A stretch of 64,000 nucleotides of DNA from Micromonospora luteifusca (GTDB lineage: Bacteria > Actinomycetota > Actinomycetes > Mycobacteriales > Micromonosporaceae). Made by a program: the position numbers and the translations under genes. How positions within the stretch are numbered: the stretch's first letter is position 1; each line of letters begins with the position of its first letter. Under the pieces are notes generated by a model. It was not told the DNA's origin, did no database searches, and worked only from the letters and a program-made list of their open reading frames with translations. Where the stretch lies: positions 124,001-188,000 of the forward strand of contig NZ_JAFBBP010000001.1 of assembly GCF_016907275.1 (NCBI RefSeq), in the 5' to 3' direction. This document shows positions 42,761-50,988 of this stretch, piece by piece.

Positions 42761-42912
42761 ACCGCACCCGCCGTGCGACGGGCGACCGTGTCGGGCGCTC
42801 GGGCGTCCAGCCAACGTCCAGCCTCGTCGCATCGCGCGCTCAGGCTGGTGGGGCACGCTGAGCCGGCGAGCCACCGGACCCGTACGGTGTGCCGACGAAA
42901 GAGGTGACCAGG

Positions 42913-43347
42913 ATGTACGACGGGCAGGAGTTCCTCCGCGACAACCGCTGGTGCGTGAGCCGGCGCGGGTTGCTGACCGGGGTGGGTGCCCTCGGCGCCG
43001 CCGGGCTGCTCAGCGCCTGCGGTGCCGGCGAGAGCTCGACCGCCAGTCAGGCGGCTGCCCCGCCCGGCACCGTACTGGCCCGCACCGGAGACGTCCCGGT
43101 CGGCGGCGGCACCGTCACCGCCGGTGTGCTGGTCGTCCAGCCGGAGGCGGGCACCTTCAGGGCGTACGACGCGAGCTGCCCACATCAGGGCGTCCGGGTC
43201 GGCGCACCCCGTGACGGGGTCGTCACCTGCCCCGCGCACAACTCCACCTTCTCGCCCAGCGACGGCGCTCGCCTGGGTGGCCCCGCCCCGAAAGGCCTCA
43301 CGGAAATCCCCATCAAGGTCGAAGGCGAAAACATCACCCACGCCTGA
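42913..43347 (+). CDS. Rieske [2Fe-2S] lipoprotein with twin-arginine signal
   Basis: 144 aa. ATG at 42913 follows GAGGTGA at six bases. The N-terminus has a twin-arginine motif (VSRRGLLTG) and lipobox LLSAC (about residue 36). The cluster-binding motifs are CPHQGV (about residue 96) and CPAHNSTF (about residue 113). It is an exported small electron carrier of the Rieske family that stands alone; its redox partner is not adjacent. It could serve the molybdopterin oxidoreductase further on, but that is speculation. Confidence 0.92.
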   Translation: MYDGQEFLRDNRWCVSRRGLLTGVGALGAAGLLSACGAGESSTASQAAAPPGTVLARTGDVPVGGGTVTAGVLVVQPEAGTFRAYDASCPHQGVRVGAPRDGVVTCPAHNSTFSPSDGARLGGPAPKGLTEIPIKVEGENITHA

Positions 43348-43384
43348 CCAGCGCAGGGCAGGGGGCAGCGGGGGCAGCGGGGGG

Positions 43385-46201
43385 TTAGTCGTTGGCGAAG
43401 CGGTACAGGACGAAGTCCTTCTCTGCGCCGCAGGCGATCACGTGGGTGTTCCACGAACAGGACTCACTGCGGACGTCCTTCAGCTCGCCCAGGTCGTCGA
43501 CCTCACCGGACTCCGCCCACACACCAGCCAGCACGCGATTGTCCACGGCAATGCTGGGCGCCTTGGCGAAGAACAGCAGGTTGCCCTCGTCCAGTCGGAC
43601 CGCCACGCCGTCACGGTCGCGCAGCACCGGTTCGCCGGCGACGTCGAAGAGGGTCGCCTTCGGCTCCGAGGACTCCCGCTGGGCGAGCACCTGCTCACCC
43701 AACGGGACCAGGTCGGTCACGCCCGGCGCCGGCCAGGTGATCGCGCGTTCTCCCTCCCTGGCCGCCACCACCTCGGCGCGCTGGACGTCGTTGTTCGGCA
43801 CCTGCAACAGGCAGGCCCGCCGTTCCCCGCAGGCCACCAGTTCCGTCGGGCGGTACGAGTCGTTTCCGGAGCGGTGCAGCACCACCGGTTCCGCGTCGGA
43901 CCCCAGGTCGTACGCCAGCAACTGGTAGCCGCCCTCGTTGGCCGCCACGTACAGGCGGTCCTCGTGTGCGACCACCAGGTCGTCGAGGTCGGCGACGCTG
44001 CCCCACGTGCGCAGCACAGTGCCGGTTGCCATGTCGAGCAGCCGCACCGACCGGTCCGCACCCACCTGGACGAGTCGCCGCCCCTTGGTGGTCCACGGGT
44101 TGCGGGGCGTGCCGTCGAGGAAGGCCGGTCCACCCGCCGCCGCATCGGTGCCCACCGGCCGGACCACGGTACGGCTGCCGTCGTACTGGTCGCGGGGGTT
44201 CGGCTCGGTCCACTTCGTCGAGCCATCGGTCAGGCGCAGGCCGACCAGCCGGGCCTCGCCCCGGTCCACCAGCACCGCCGTGTCATCGGCGAAGTAGACG
44301 TCGTCGTCACCACGGACCGCGCGTTGCCAGCGTTGGGTGCCCGAACGACCGTCGAGGACGGCCAGCGGGCGGAGCGTGCTGTCGCCCGGCGCGTCGGCGA
44401 GGACCGCAACCGCCCCCGGGACAGCGATGATCCGCTCCCAGTCGTCGGCCCGCACGTCGGTCGCCTTGCGCCACAGCTCGTCGCCGGTGCTGGCGTCGAC
44501 CGCCACCACCTCCAGACGGTCGTCGGGTAGGGGGTACCCGAGGTAGGCCCGGTCGCCGAGCATCGCCGTCCACATGTCGGTCGGGCGCTCCGGGCCGGCC
44601 CCTGGCCGGGACAGCTCACCCAGCGACCGGAACTCCAGATCCGGGTAGCGGTCACGGGTGAGGTAGAGCGTCGCCGCGGTAGCCACCCCGACCAGGGCCA
44701 CCACCGCACCGAGCACCACCCAGCGCGCCCGCCGCCAGCGACCCGCACCCGCCGCCGACGGCGGGGTCGAGCCGACCCAGCCCGGCCCGCCCGGGCCTGC
44801 CGGCGGAGTCGCCCCCGGCCAGGGCTGCGACGGTACGGTCGGCGGTATCGCCCCCGGCCAGGGCTGCGACGGCACGGTCGGCCCGGCCCCAGCCGGCACC
44901 GTCGGCGCAGCCCCAGCCGGCGCGGCCGGCGCAGCCCCATTCGGCACCGTCGGCGCGGATGGTGCGGCCGACCCGGGCGGTGCCGGCGGACTCACGGGGG
45001 TGGGCGCGGGTGGAGCGGGTGCGGCGATGTGCGGCCCGGCGTAGGCCGGAGCGGGCTGCGGTCGGCGCAGCGGCAGGTCGGTCAGCGCGCCCTCGGCCAC
45101 CGGCAGCTCCGGCTGGTCCAGCACGGTCGGCGCGATTCCCAGTTCGGTGTGCAGCATCCGGGCCACCAGCGGAATCCGCGACGAGCCGCCGACGAGGAAC
45201 AGCCCGGCGAGTTGGTCGGGGGTGAGCCCGGCGGCCGCGATCACCTCCCGGGCCCGGTCCACCGCGCGGCGTAGCAGCGGTGTGGCCACCCGCTCGACGT
45301 CGGCCCGGGTCAGTCGGACAGCTTCGGCCACCCCCGGCACCGCGACCGGTGCCGTCGTGGACCGGGACAGGGTTTCCTTTGCACCTCGTACCTCGTCCCA
45401 GAGCCGCACCTGGTCGCGGCGCTGCGCCGGGTCCGCCGGTCGGGTCAGCCGGGCCCACTGCGCGGCGTGCCGGTCACCGATCAGCTCGCCAACCCGCCGC
45501 ACCAGTGCGGCGTCGAGATCAAGGCCGCCCAGGTCGGGCAAACCACCGTCGGCGACCACGGTGAAGCCGGAGTCACCCCAGGGGTCCGCGCCCTCGTTGC
45601 GCAGCACCGCGACGTCGAGCGTTCCGCCACCGAAGTCGAAGACCGCGATCGCGTCGCCGACCGGCACCGGGCGGTGCAGCACCTGCGCGTAGTAGCGGGC
45701 GGCGGCCACCGGCTCCCGCAGCAGACGGGTGCCCGGCGGCGTCGGCCCGGCAAGGGTGTGCTCGGCCGCCTGCGGCCAGCCCGCCTGCAGCAGCGCGTCG
45801 GCGAGGACCTGCCGCCGCGTGGCGTCCCAGGCGGCCGGGCAGGTCAGCACAGCCGGGGGCAGGAAGCCCACGGTGCCCACCGCGGCCCGCGCGACCGCCG
45901 CCAGCACTGCGGCGAGCAGGTCCGACGGTGGGTACGAACGGTCGCCGAGCAGCACGGTCGGCTCATCCACCCGACGCTTCGGGTTCGCCTCGAACCGCGC
46001 CGGGTCCGCCTGCGCCAACCGTCGGGCGTCCCAGCCGGTGTGCAGAGTGCCGTCCGGGTCGGCGTACACGGCCGACGGGCTGACCGGCTGACCGTCCATC
46101 AGCAACGGACGGGTCCGCCCGTCCGGCCAGCGCAACACGGCGACGGTGTTGGACGTACCGAGGTCGACGCCGAGGGCGAAACCCTCGTGCTGGCCTGCCA
46201 T
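43385..46201 (-). CDS. Hsp70-family ATPase fused through a membrane helix to a beta-propeller
   Basis: 938 aa. Residues 1-360 are a DnaK-like nucleotide-binding domain: LGVDLGTSNTVAV (phosphate 1), VFDFGGGTLDVAV (about 187, phosphate 2), GLFLVGGSSRIPLVARML (about 332, adenosine). No peptide-binding domain follows. Instead there is a Pro/Ala-rich linker with TVPSQPWPG repeats (about 370-480), one helix (VVLGAVVALVGVATAATLYL, about 493-512) and about 425 residues with PQQ/WD-type blades (DASTGDELWRKA, LDGRSGTQRWQRAV), placing the propeller outside the cell. Single-gene unit converging on the Rieske gene. Confidence 0.9.
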   Translation of the reverse strand: MAGQHEGFALGVDLGTSNTVAVLRWPDGRTRPLLMDGQPVSPSAVYADPDGTLHTGWDARRLAQADPARFEANPKRRVDEPTVLLGDRSYPPSDLLAAVLAAVARAAVGTVGFLPPAVLTCPAAWDATRRQVLADALLQAGWPQAAEHTLAGPTPPGTRLLREPVAAARYYAQVLHRPVPVGDAIAVFDFGGGTLDVAVLRNEGADPWGDSGFTVVADGGLPDLGGLDLDAALVRRVGELIGDRHAAQWARLTRPADPAQRRDQVRLWDEVRGAKETLSRSTTAPVAVPGVAEAVRLTRADVERVATPLLRRAVDRAREVIAAAGLTPDQLAGLFLVGGSSRIPLVARMLHTELGIAPTVLDQPELPVAEGALTDLPLRRPQPAPAYAGPHIAAPAPPAPTPVSPPAPPGSAAPSAPTVPNGAAPAAPAGAAPTVPAGAGPTVPSQPWPGAIPPTVPSQPWPGATPPAGPGGPGWVGSTPPSAAGAGRWRRARWVVLGAVVALVGVATAATLYLTRDRYPDLEFRSLGELSRPGAGPERPTDMWTAMLGDRAYLGYPLPDDRLEVVAVDASTGDELWRKATDVRADDWERIIAVPGAVAVLADAPGDSTLRPLAVLDGRSGTQRWQRAVRGDDDVYFADDTAVLVDRGEARLVGLRLTDGSTKWTEPNPRDQYDGSRTVVRPVGTDAAAGGPAFLDGTPRNPWTTKGRRLVQVGADRSVRLLDMATGTVLRTWGSVADLDDLVVAHEDRLYVAANEGGYQLLAYDLGSDAEPVVLHRSGNDSYRPTELVACGERRACLLQVPNNDVQRAEVVAAREGERAITWPAPGVTDLVPLGEQVLAQRESSEPKATLFDVAGEPVLRDRDGVAVRLDEGNLLFFAKAPSIAVDNRVLAGVWAESGEVDDLGELKDVRSESCSWNTHVIACGAEKDFVLYRFAND

Positions 46202-46304
46202 CTACCCGATACCTCCGCCGTGACGAGGGAACTCGACCCCGCATCGTACGCAGACCGCGCCGCCCTGCTGATCAGTCGGTCAGGGGGCGGGCGGTGACGC
46301 GCGC

Positions 46305-46763
46305 TCAGTCGGCGGAGCGGGCGCCGACGACCTCACCTCCACTGGTTTCCCCGGTCGGTCGGAACCCGAGCTTCAGGTAGAACTGCTCCGGGCCGTCCGC
46401 CCCCGGTTTCCACGTCGTGTAGACGCGCTCGTGCCCACGTCGGCGCGCCTCGTCCCGGACGGCCTGCACCGCGAAGCGGCCGTACCCCCGGCCCTGATGC
46501 TCGGCGGCGATGTTCAGCCGCCACAGGCCCGAGCGGAGGTCGTCGGGTCGGTCCGGGTGCCACACGATGTCGAAGAAGCCCATCAGGAAGCCGACGATCT
46601 CGTCGTCCTCGACGATCAGCCGTGGCCACGCGACCTCGGGCTGCGCGTACGCCTCAGCGAGGGACCAGGCGACCGGAGAGGAGAACTTCTCCTGGTCCGG
46701 CCGCACATTCACCCGGCACGCGGCCTCGACGTTGTCCGGGGTGATCTTCACCAGGCGTGGCAT
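46305..46763 (-). CDS. GNAT family N-acetyltransferase
   Basis: 152 aa. The acetyl-CoA loop EHQGRGYGRFAVQAV (about residue 87) and GPEQFYLKLGFRPTGE near the end identify a GNAT. AAGGTGG is six bases before the ATG. A spermine/spermidine-like or protein substrate cannot be decided. A large palindrome lies in the region upstream of its start. Confidence 0.9.
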   Translation of the reverse strand: MPRLVKITPDNVEAACRVNVRPDQEKFSSPVAWSLAEAYAQPEVAWPRLIVEDDEIVGFLMGFFDIVWHPDRPDDLRSGLWRLNIAAEHQGRGYGRFAVQAVRDEARRRGHERVYTTWKPGADGPEQFYLKLGFRPTGETSGGEVVGARSAD

Positions 46764-46888
46764 GGCGGCCACCTTACCGAGCGGGGCCAAGTTGGAGGCC
46801 GTCGAGCAGTCGTCGCAGACAGCGGGCTGCGCGCCCCCGCTCGACCCGGTCCGGGTGTGCAGGACGCCCGAGTCAACCACGCGCTCCT

Positions 46889-46962
46889 GATCGACTCCAT
46901 ATCGGCGACATCGCGGCATCCGAGCGGCTGGATACCGCAATGTCGGCGATATGGAGTGGATC
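46889..46962. repeat. 74-bp GATC-bounded imperfect palindrome
   Basis: Arms of about 33 bp with four mismatches (outer GATC, then ACTCCATATCGGCGACAT and, inside, GCGGCATCC) around an 8-base centre. It sits in a divergent promoter region, so a terminator role is unlikely; a repeat element or operator is more plausible. Confidence 0.8.
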
Positions 46963-47014
46963 GTCCGCGGACCACGCCGGACCCCGTCGCGCCAGTGCGG
47001 AACGGACGGCAGGA

Positions 47015-47031
47015 CGTAAGAGGATCGCAAG
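47015..47031 (+). promoter_or_regulatory. GTAAG 11-bp direct repeat, regulator promoter
   Basis: CGTAAGAGGATCGCAAG: half-sites GTAAG and GCAAG spaced 11 bp, 56 bases upstream of the response-regulator start. It matches elements at 50889, 54267 and 54296. Confidence 0.5.
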
Positions 47032-47087
47032 ATCTGCCCGATCGCCGACTGCAACGGCGCTGGCTAGGCTGGCCGGGGAGGTGGCCG

Positions 47088-47780
47088 GTGGCGCAGCGGG
47101 TGCTCGTGGTCGACGACGACCGGACCGTCAGCGATGTGGTCTGCCGGTACCTGGAACACGCCGGCTACGACGTGAGCCACGTCGGGGACGGTCTGGCCGC
47201 GCTGGACGCCGTGCGGGATCGGGCACCGCACCTGGTGGTGCTGGATCTGATGCTGCCCGGGCTGGACGGGTTGCAGGTGTGCCGACGGCTGCGGGAAGGG
47301 CCGGACGGCGTACCCATCATCATGTTGACCGCGCGTGGTGACGAGGCGGATCGGGTGCTCGGCCTGCAGTTGGGCGCCGATGACTACCTGGGTAAGCCGT
47401 TCTCCCCGCGTGAGCTGGTGTTGCGGGTCGGTTCGGTGTTGCGCCGGGTCGGGGAGCCAGCGGAGCCGGCGGCCGAGTTGCTGGTCGACGTGGGGCTGGA
47501 GGTGGCCACGGGGCCGCGGATCGCCCGGCTGCACGGCACTGAGCTGGCCCTGACGCTGCGTGAGTTCGACCTGTTGGCGCACCTGATGCGGCACCCGAGG
47601 CGGGCATTTCGCCGCTCCGAGCTGCTGGAGCGGGTGTGGGGTTGGAACTTCGGCGACCAGTCCACCGTGACGGTCCACGTGCGGCGGTTGCGGGAGAAGA
47701 TCGAGGACGACCCGGCCGAGCCGCGTCGGATCGTCACGGTCTGGGGCGTCGGCTACCGGTACGAGCCGACCGATGCGTGA
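47088..47780 (+). CDS. OmpR-family response regulator
   Basis: 230 aa from GTG with GGGAGG seven bases upstream. Receiver domain (VVDDD, phospho-Asp53 in LVVLDLML, Lys in YLGKPFS) and winged-helix output ([21 protein letters not shown] ... VWGVGYRYE). Its stop overlaps the kinase start. It is the likely binder of the GTAAG repeats that mark the glycosyltransferase and molybdo-oxidoreductase promoters. Confidence 0.95.
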   Translation: MAQRVLVVDDDRTVSDVVCRYLEHAGYDVSHVGDGLAALDAVRDRAPHLVVLDLMLPGLDGLQVCRRLREGPDGVPIIMLTARGDEADRVLGLQLGADDYLGKPFSPRELVLRVGSVLRRVGEPAEPAAELLVDVGLEVATGPRIARLHGTELALTLREFDLLAHLMRHPRRAFRRSELLERVWGWNFGDQSTVTVHVRRLREKIEDDPAEPRRIVTVWGVGYRYEPTDA

Positions 47781-48786
47781 CCTTGCGCTGATCTTCGGGT
47801 TGGCGCTGGCGGCGGCGCTCGGCGTGGGCCTGCTCGGGGCGTTGGCGCTGCGGCTGCTGCGCGCCCGATCGATCACCGTGCACGTGTGCGTCCTGCTCAC
47901 GGTCACCGTGACCGCCGTGGTGGCTGGTGTGGTGGTGGTCGCGCAAGCGATGTTCCTCTCCCCACACGATCTCCAGGTCGTGCTGCTCACGGTGGCCGCG
48001 GCGGCGACGGTGAGCCTCGGCGTGGGCTGGTATTTCGGGCGCCGGTTGGCGACGGCCGCGGTCTGGGCGGACCAGGCCCGGGAGCGGGAACGGCGGGTCG
48101 AGAAGGGTCGCCGCGACCTGGTCGCCTGGGTGTCGCACGACCTGCGAACGCCGCTGGCCGGCCTGCGGGCGATGGCCGAGGCGCTGGAGGACCGGGTGGT
48201 CGACGATCCGGCGACGGTCGCCGAGTACCACCGGCGGATCCGCGGGCAGACCGACCGGATGACCCGGCTCGTCGACGACCTGTTCGAGCTGTCCCGGATC
48301 AACGCCGGGGCACTGCGGCTGACACTGTCGGCGGTGCCGCTCGGCGAGGTGGTCTCCGACGCCCTGGCCGGCACCGCACCGCTGGCCGAAGCCCGACGTG
48401 TCCGGCTGGTCGCCGCCGAGTCGGGCTGGCCGACCGTGCTGGCCAGCGAGCCCGAGCTGGCCCGGGTGGTGGGCAACCTGCTGCTCAACGCCGTGCACTA
48501 CACCCCGAGCGACGGCACCGTCCGGGTCGAGGCCGGGCGTGAGCACGACGCCGCGTGGCTGGCGGTCGCCGACACCTGTGGCGGCATCCCGGAGGGCGAC
48601 CTGCCCCGCCTGTTCGACGTGGCGTTCCGAGGGGAACCGGCTCGCACACCCCGCTCGGGCGGCGAGGGCTCCGGCGGGTTGGGCCTGGCGATCGTGCGGG
48701 GCCTCGTCGAGGCGCACGGTGGCCGGGTGGACGTGCAGAACGTCGTCGGCGGCTGCCGCTTCGTGGTGCAACTCCCGGCGGCCTGA
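47773..48786 (+). CDS. sensor histidine kinase
   Basis: 337 aa, overlapping the regulator gene by eight bases. Two or three membrane helices in residues 1-85 with almost no extracytoplasmic sensor, so it probably senses within the membrane. Phospho-His in [14 protein letters not shown] (about 121), N-box [10 protein letters not shown] and G-box [12 protein letters not shown] are intact. The G1 box reads VADTCGGIP instead of the usual DNGxGIP; the Asn is replaced, which may lower ATP affinity. Converges with the methyltransferase gene (4 bases apart). Confidence 0.94.
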   Translation: MRDLALIFGLALAAALGVGLLGALALRLLRARSITVHVCVLLTVTVTAVVAGVVVVAQAMFLSPHDLQVVLLTVAAAATVSLGVGWYFGRRLATAAVWADQARERERRVEKGRRDLVAWVSHDLRTPLAGLRAMAEALEDRVVDDPATVAEYHRRIRGQTDRMTRLVDDLFELSRINAGALRLTLSAVPLGEVVSDALAGTAPLAEARRVRLVAAESGWPTVLASEPELARVVGNLLLNAVHYTPSDGTVRVEAGREHDAAWLAVADTCGGIPEGDLPRLFDVAFRGEPARTPRSGGEGSGGLGLAIVRGLVEAHGGRVDVQNVVGGCRFVVQLPAA

Positions 48787-48790
48787 GCCG

Positions 48791-49495
48791 TCACCGACCC
48801 GGCCCCAGCTCACCGAACCAGCGCCGGTCACGGCGGAACACCTCCCGCACGGACAGGCCCGCGGCCTCGGCGACCGGGTGGACGGCGCGTACGTCGAGCC
48901 GCGCCCAGCGGAACGCCGGCCCCAGCAGCAACCTGCCGGCGTGGTGCGCGGACGCTACCCGCGCCTGGCCCTGCCAGAGCCCGGCGCCGGGCGGCTCCAG
49001 CTCCACCAGCACCGTGCCGTCGGGTACGAGCAGCTCCCGGCACCGGCGCAGCAGCGCGACCGGCTCACCGCCGATGCCGATGTTGCCGTCGATCAGCACG
49101 GCGTGCGCCCACCGCCCCTCGCCGGGCAGCGCGGCGAACAGGTCCCGGTGCAGCGCCACCGCACCCCGGGCGCGCGTCAGCCGCACCGCCACCGCCGAGA
49201 CGTCCACACCGACCGCCGTCAACCCGGCCTGCGCCAGCGCGACGGTGAATCGGCCCGGCCCGCAGCCGAGGTCGAGCGTCGGCCCGCCACAGCGGTCGAT
49301 CAGCCCTGCGACCGCCGGCTCGGCACGGCCGTGCCAGCGGTCCACCGGCAGCGGGCTGCGGACGCCGTCGCCGTACATCAGCCAGCGCCCGCCGACTGTG
49401 CGCTGCGCGAGTGCGGCAGCGAACCCGTCCGCCCCGCCGTTCTCGGACGGCCCGTCGGGGACGGCGACCCGCAGCGGCGTGTCGACCGGATTCAC
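48791..49495 (-). CDS. class I SAM-dependent methyltransferase
   Basis: 234 aa from GTG overlapping the upstream stop (GTGA). Motif I TLDLGCGPGRFTVALA (about residue 75) and motif II-like GVDVSAVAVRL mark a Rossmann methyltransferase; the N-terminus WLMYGDGVRSPLPVDRW is unusual. Third gene of a three-gene operon with two glycosyltransferases, so it may methylate a sugar or polyprenyl-linked product (inference). Confidence 0.88.
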   Translation of the reverse strand: MNPVDTPLRVAVPDGPSENGGADGFAAALAQRTVGGRWLMYGDGVRSPLPVDRWHGRAEPAVAGLIDRCGGPTLDLGCGPGRFTVALAQAGLTAVGVDVSAVAVRLTRARGAVALHRDLFAALPGEGRWAHAVLIDGNIGIGGEPVALLRRCRELLVPDGTVLVELEPPGAGLWQGQARVASAHHAGRLLLGPAFRWARLDVRAVHPVAEAAGLSVREVFRRDRRWFGELGPGR

Positions 49496-50172
49496 CAGCG
49501 GCCCCGCGGCACCAGGGTGCGGTGGACCGCCGCGACCTGCCGGGCGAACCGGCTGTCGGGCACCTCGGCCGCCACCGCGAGCGCGTCGGGCCACTCGTCG
49601 ACGTCGCGCAGCACCGGCAGCGGCGCGGCGTGCAGCCCTCGCCCGGTCAACGCCTCCCAGGTGTCCCGGCCGGTGTCGTGCGTCGACATCCGCACCGCAC
49701 GCAGCACACTCGCGTGCCGGGCGTCGCGCAGGCCCAGCGCCCACCAGCCTCCGTCGTGCGCCCGGCCGAGGACCGCGTCGGCGGTGCGCAGCCGGCGGGC
49801 CGCGGCGGCCAGCCCGGTCGGGGTCACCTGCGGGGTGTCCATCCCGATCTGCAGCACCGGGCGGCCCGGGTACGCGGCTGCCACCTCGGCGTACGCGTTG
49901 GCGAGCCGGTCGCCGAGGCCCACGCCCCGCTGCTCGAACAGCGGCCAACCGACCAGCGCGGCGGTCAACTCGGTGACGTCCTCGGCCTCGGTCAACTGGC
50001 CCGCGCAGGCCAGCACGGGGGTCACCCCGGGGGTCGCACGGACCGCGTCGAGGGTGTCGCGTAGCGCCGCGGCGGCGATCCGGGCCGCCTGCGCAGGGGT
50101 GGCCGGCGGACAGAGGCGGGTCTTCACCGCTCCGGGTACCGGCGCTTTGGCGACGACCAGCAGGACGGTCAC
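49492..50172 (-). CDS. DUF2064 / TIGR04282-type nucleotide-diphospho-sugar transferase
   Basis: 226 aa from GTG overlapping the GT2 stop (GTGA). VVAKAPVPGAVKTRL at the N-terminus and GMDTPQVTPTGLAAAARRL are the conserved parts of the DUF2064 glycosyltransferase-A-fold family. The family name links to arsenosugar synthesis in some organisms, but no arsenic genes are near, so that role should not be transferred. Acts with the adjacent GT2. Confidence 0.87.
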   Translation of the reverse strand: MTVLLVVAKAPVPGAVKTRLCPPATPAQAARIAAAALRDTLDAVRATPGVTPVLACAGQLTEAEDVTELTAALVGWPLFEQRGVGLGDRLANAYAEVAAAYPGRPVLQIGMDTPQVTPTGLAAAARRLRTADAVLGRAHDGGWWALGLRDARHASVLRAVRMSTHDTGRDTWEALTGRGLHAAPLPVLRDVDEWPDALAVAAEVPDSRFARQVAAVHRTLVPRGRW

Positions 50173-50843
50173 CGGGGGCCGTCCACGGTGCGCAGCACGC
50201 CGGCGAAGTCGCGGGTGGCGCGCAGGGTGCCCCGCACCGAGCCGGACACCTTGGAGCGGGTGCCGGCGGCCCGGGGCGCGTAGGTGACGTCCAGTTCGTG
50301 GATCCGCCAACCGGCGGCGGCGGCGCGGATCAGCAGTTCGAGCGGGTAGCCGAAGGCCCGGTCGGCAACGCCGAGGTCCAGCAGCGCGTCACGGCGGGCC
50401 ACCCGGATCGGGCTGAGGTCCCACAGGGGTACGCCCCGACGGCGCAGCAACGCCGCCACCAGCGCCGTGCCGGCGCGGGCATGCCATGGCCACACTCCCG
50501 CCCCGACCGGCCGTCGCCGGCCCACGCTGAGATCCGCCGCGCCATCCAGTACCGGGGCTACCAGGGCCGGCAGTTCGGCGGGGTCGAACGAGCCGTCGGC
50601 GTCGAGGACGCAGACCAGCTCACCGTCAGCGGCCTCCAGCCCAGCGTGCACCGCCGCGCCGTAACCACGGCGGGGCTCGTGGACCACCCGGGCACCGTGC
50701 CGGGCCGCCACCTCGGGCGAGCCGTCCCGGGACCCGTTGTCCACCACGATGGCGCGGTAGCCGGGTGGCAGGGCGGTGAGTACGCCGGGCAGGGCGGCCG
50801 CCTCGTCCAGGCAGGGCAGCACCACGTCGATCTGAGTCGGCAT
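50169..50843 (-). CDS. glycosyltransferase family 2
   Basis: 224 aa. Dolichol-phosphate-mannose-synthase-like GT2: VVLPCLDEAAALPGVL at the N-terminus, DNGSRDGS, and metal-binding DADGSFDP (about residue 82). No membrane helix. First gene of the operon GT2-DUF2064-methyltransferase. The GTAAG direct repeat stands 46 bases upstream. Confidence 0.92.
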   Translation of the reverse strand: MPTQIDVVLPCLDEAAALPGVLTALPPGYRAIVVDNGSRDGSPEVAARHGARVVHEPRRGYGAAVHAGLEAADGELVCVLDADGSFDPAELPALVAPVLDGAADLSVGRRRPVGAGVWPWHARAGTALVAALLRRRGVPLWDLSPIRVARRDALLDLGVADRAFGYPLELLIRAAAAGWRIHELDVTYAPRAAGTRSKVSGSVRGTLRATRDFAGVLRTVDGPR

Positions 50844-50888
50844 ACCGCCGACGCTAGGACGACGCTCGGGCCTCGGAGGCCAGAATGT

Positions 50889-50906
50889 GCTTACCGAACC
50901 CTTACC
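50889..50906 (-). promoter_or_regulatory. GTAAG 11-bp direct repeat, glycosyltransferase operon promoter
   Basis: Minus strand GGTAAGGGTTCGGTAAGC, differing at one of 16 positions from the site at 54296. A further GGTAAG half-site lies at 50919-50924. It could serve the GT2 operon (-), the membrane protein (+) or both. Confidence 0.65.
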
Positions 50907-50988
50907 ACCTGCGCATTTCTTACCGTCCGGTGACGGGCCGGCGGTTCCGCTCCGCGCAGGCCTGCGGCCGCCGTACCGTCCGGTGGTC

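Larger units (their letters stand above)
46764..47087. other. 324-base divergent intergenic region
   Basis: Between the acetyltransferase (-) and response regulator (+) genes. It holds a 74-bp palindrome at 46889-46962 and a GTAAG-type direct repeat at 47015-47031. The left 120 bases show nothing I recognise. Confidence 0.8.

Noticed and set aside
49492..50172. Arsenosugar biosynthesis role for the DUF2064 protein
   Set aside because: The link comes only from the family name; no arsenic methyltransferase, reductase or transporter gene is nearby.
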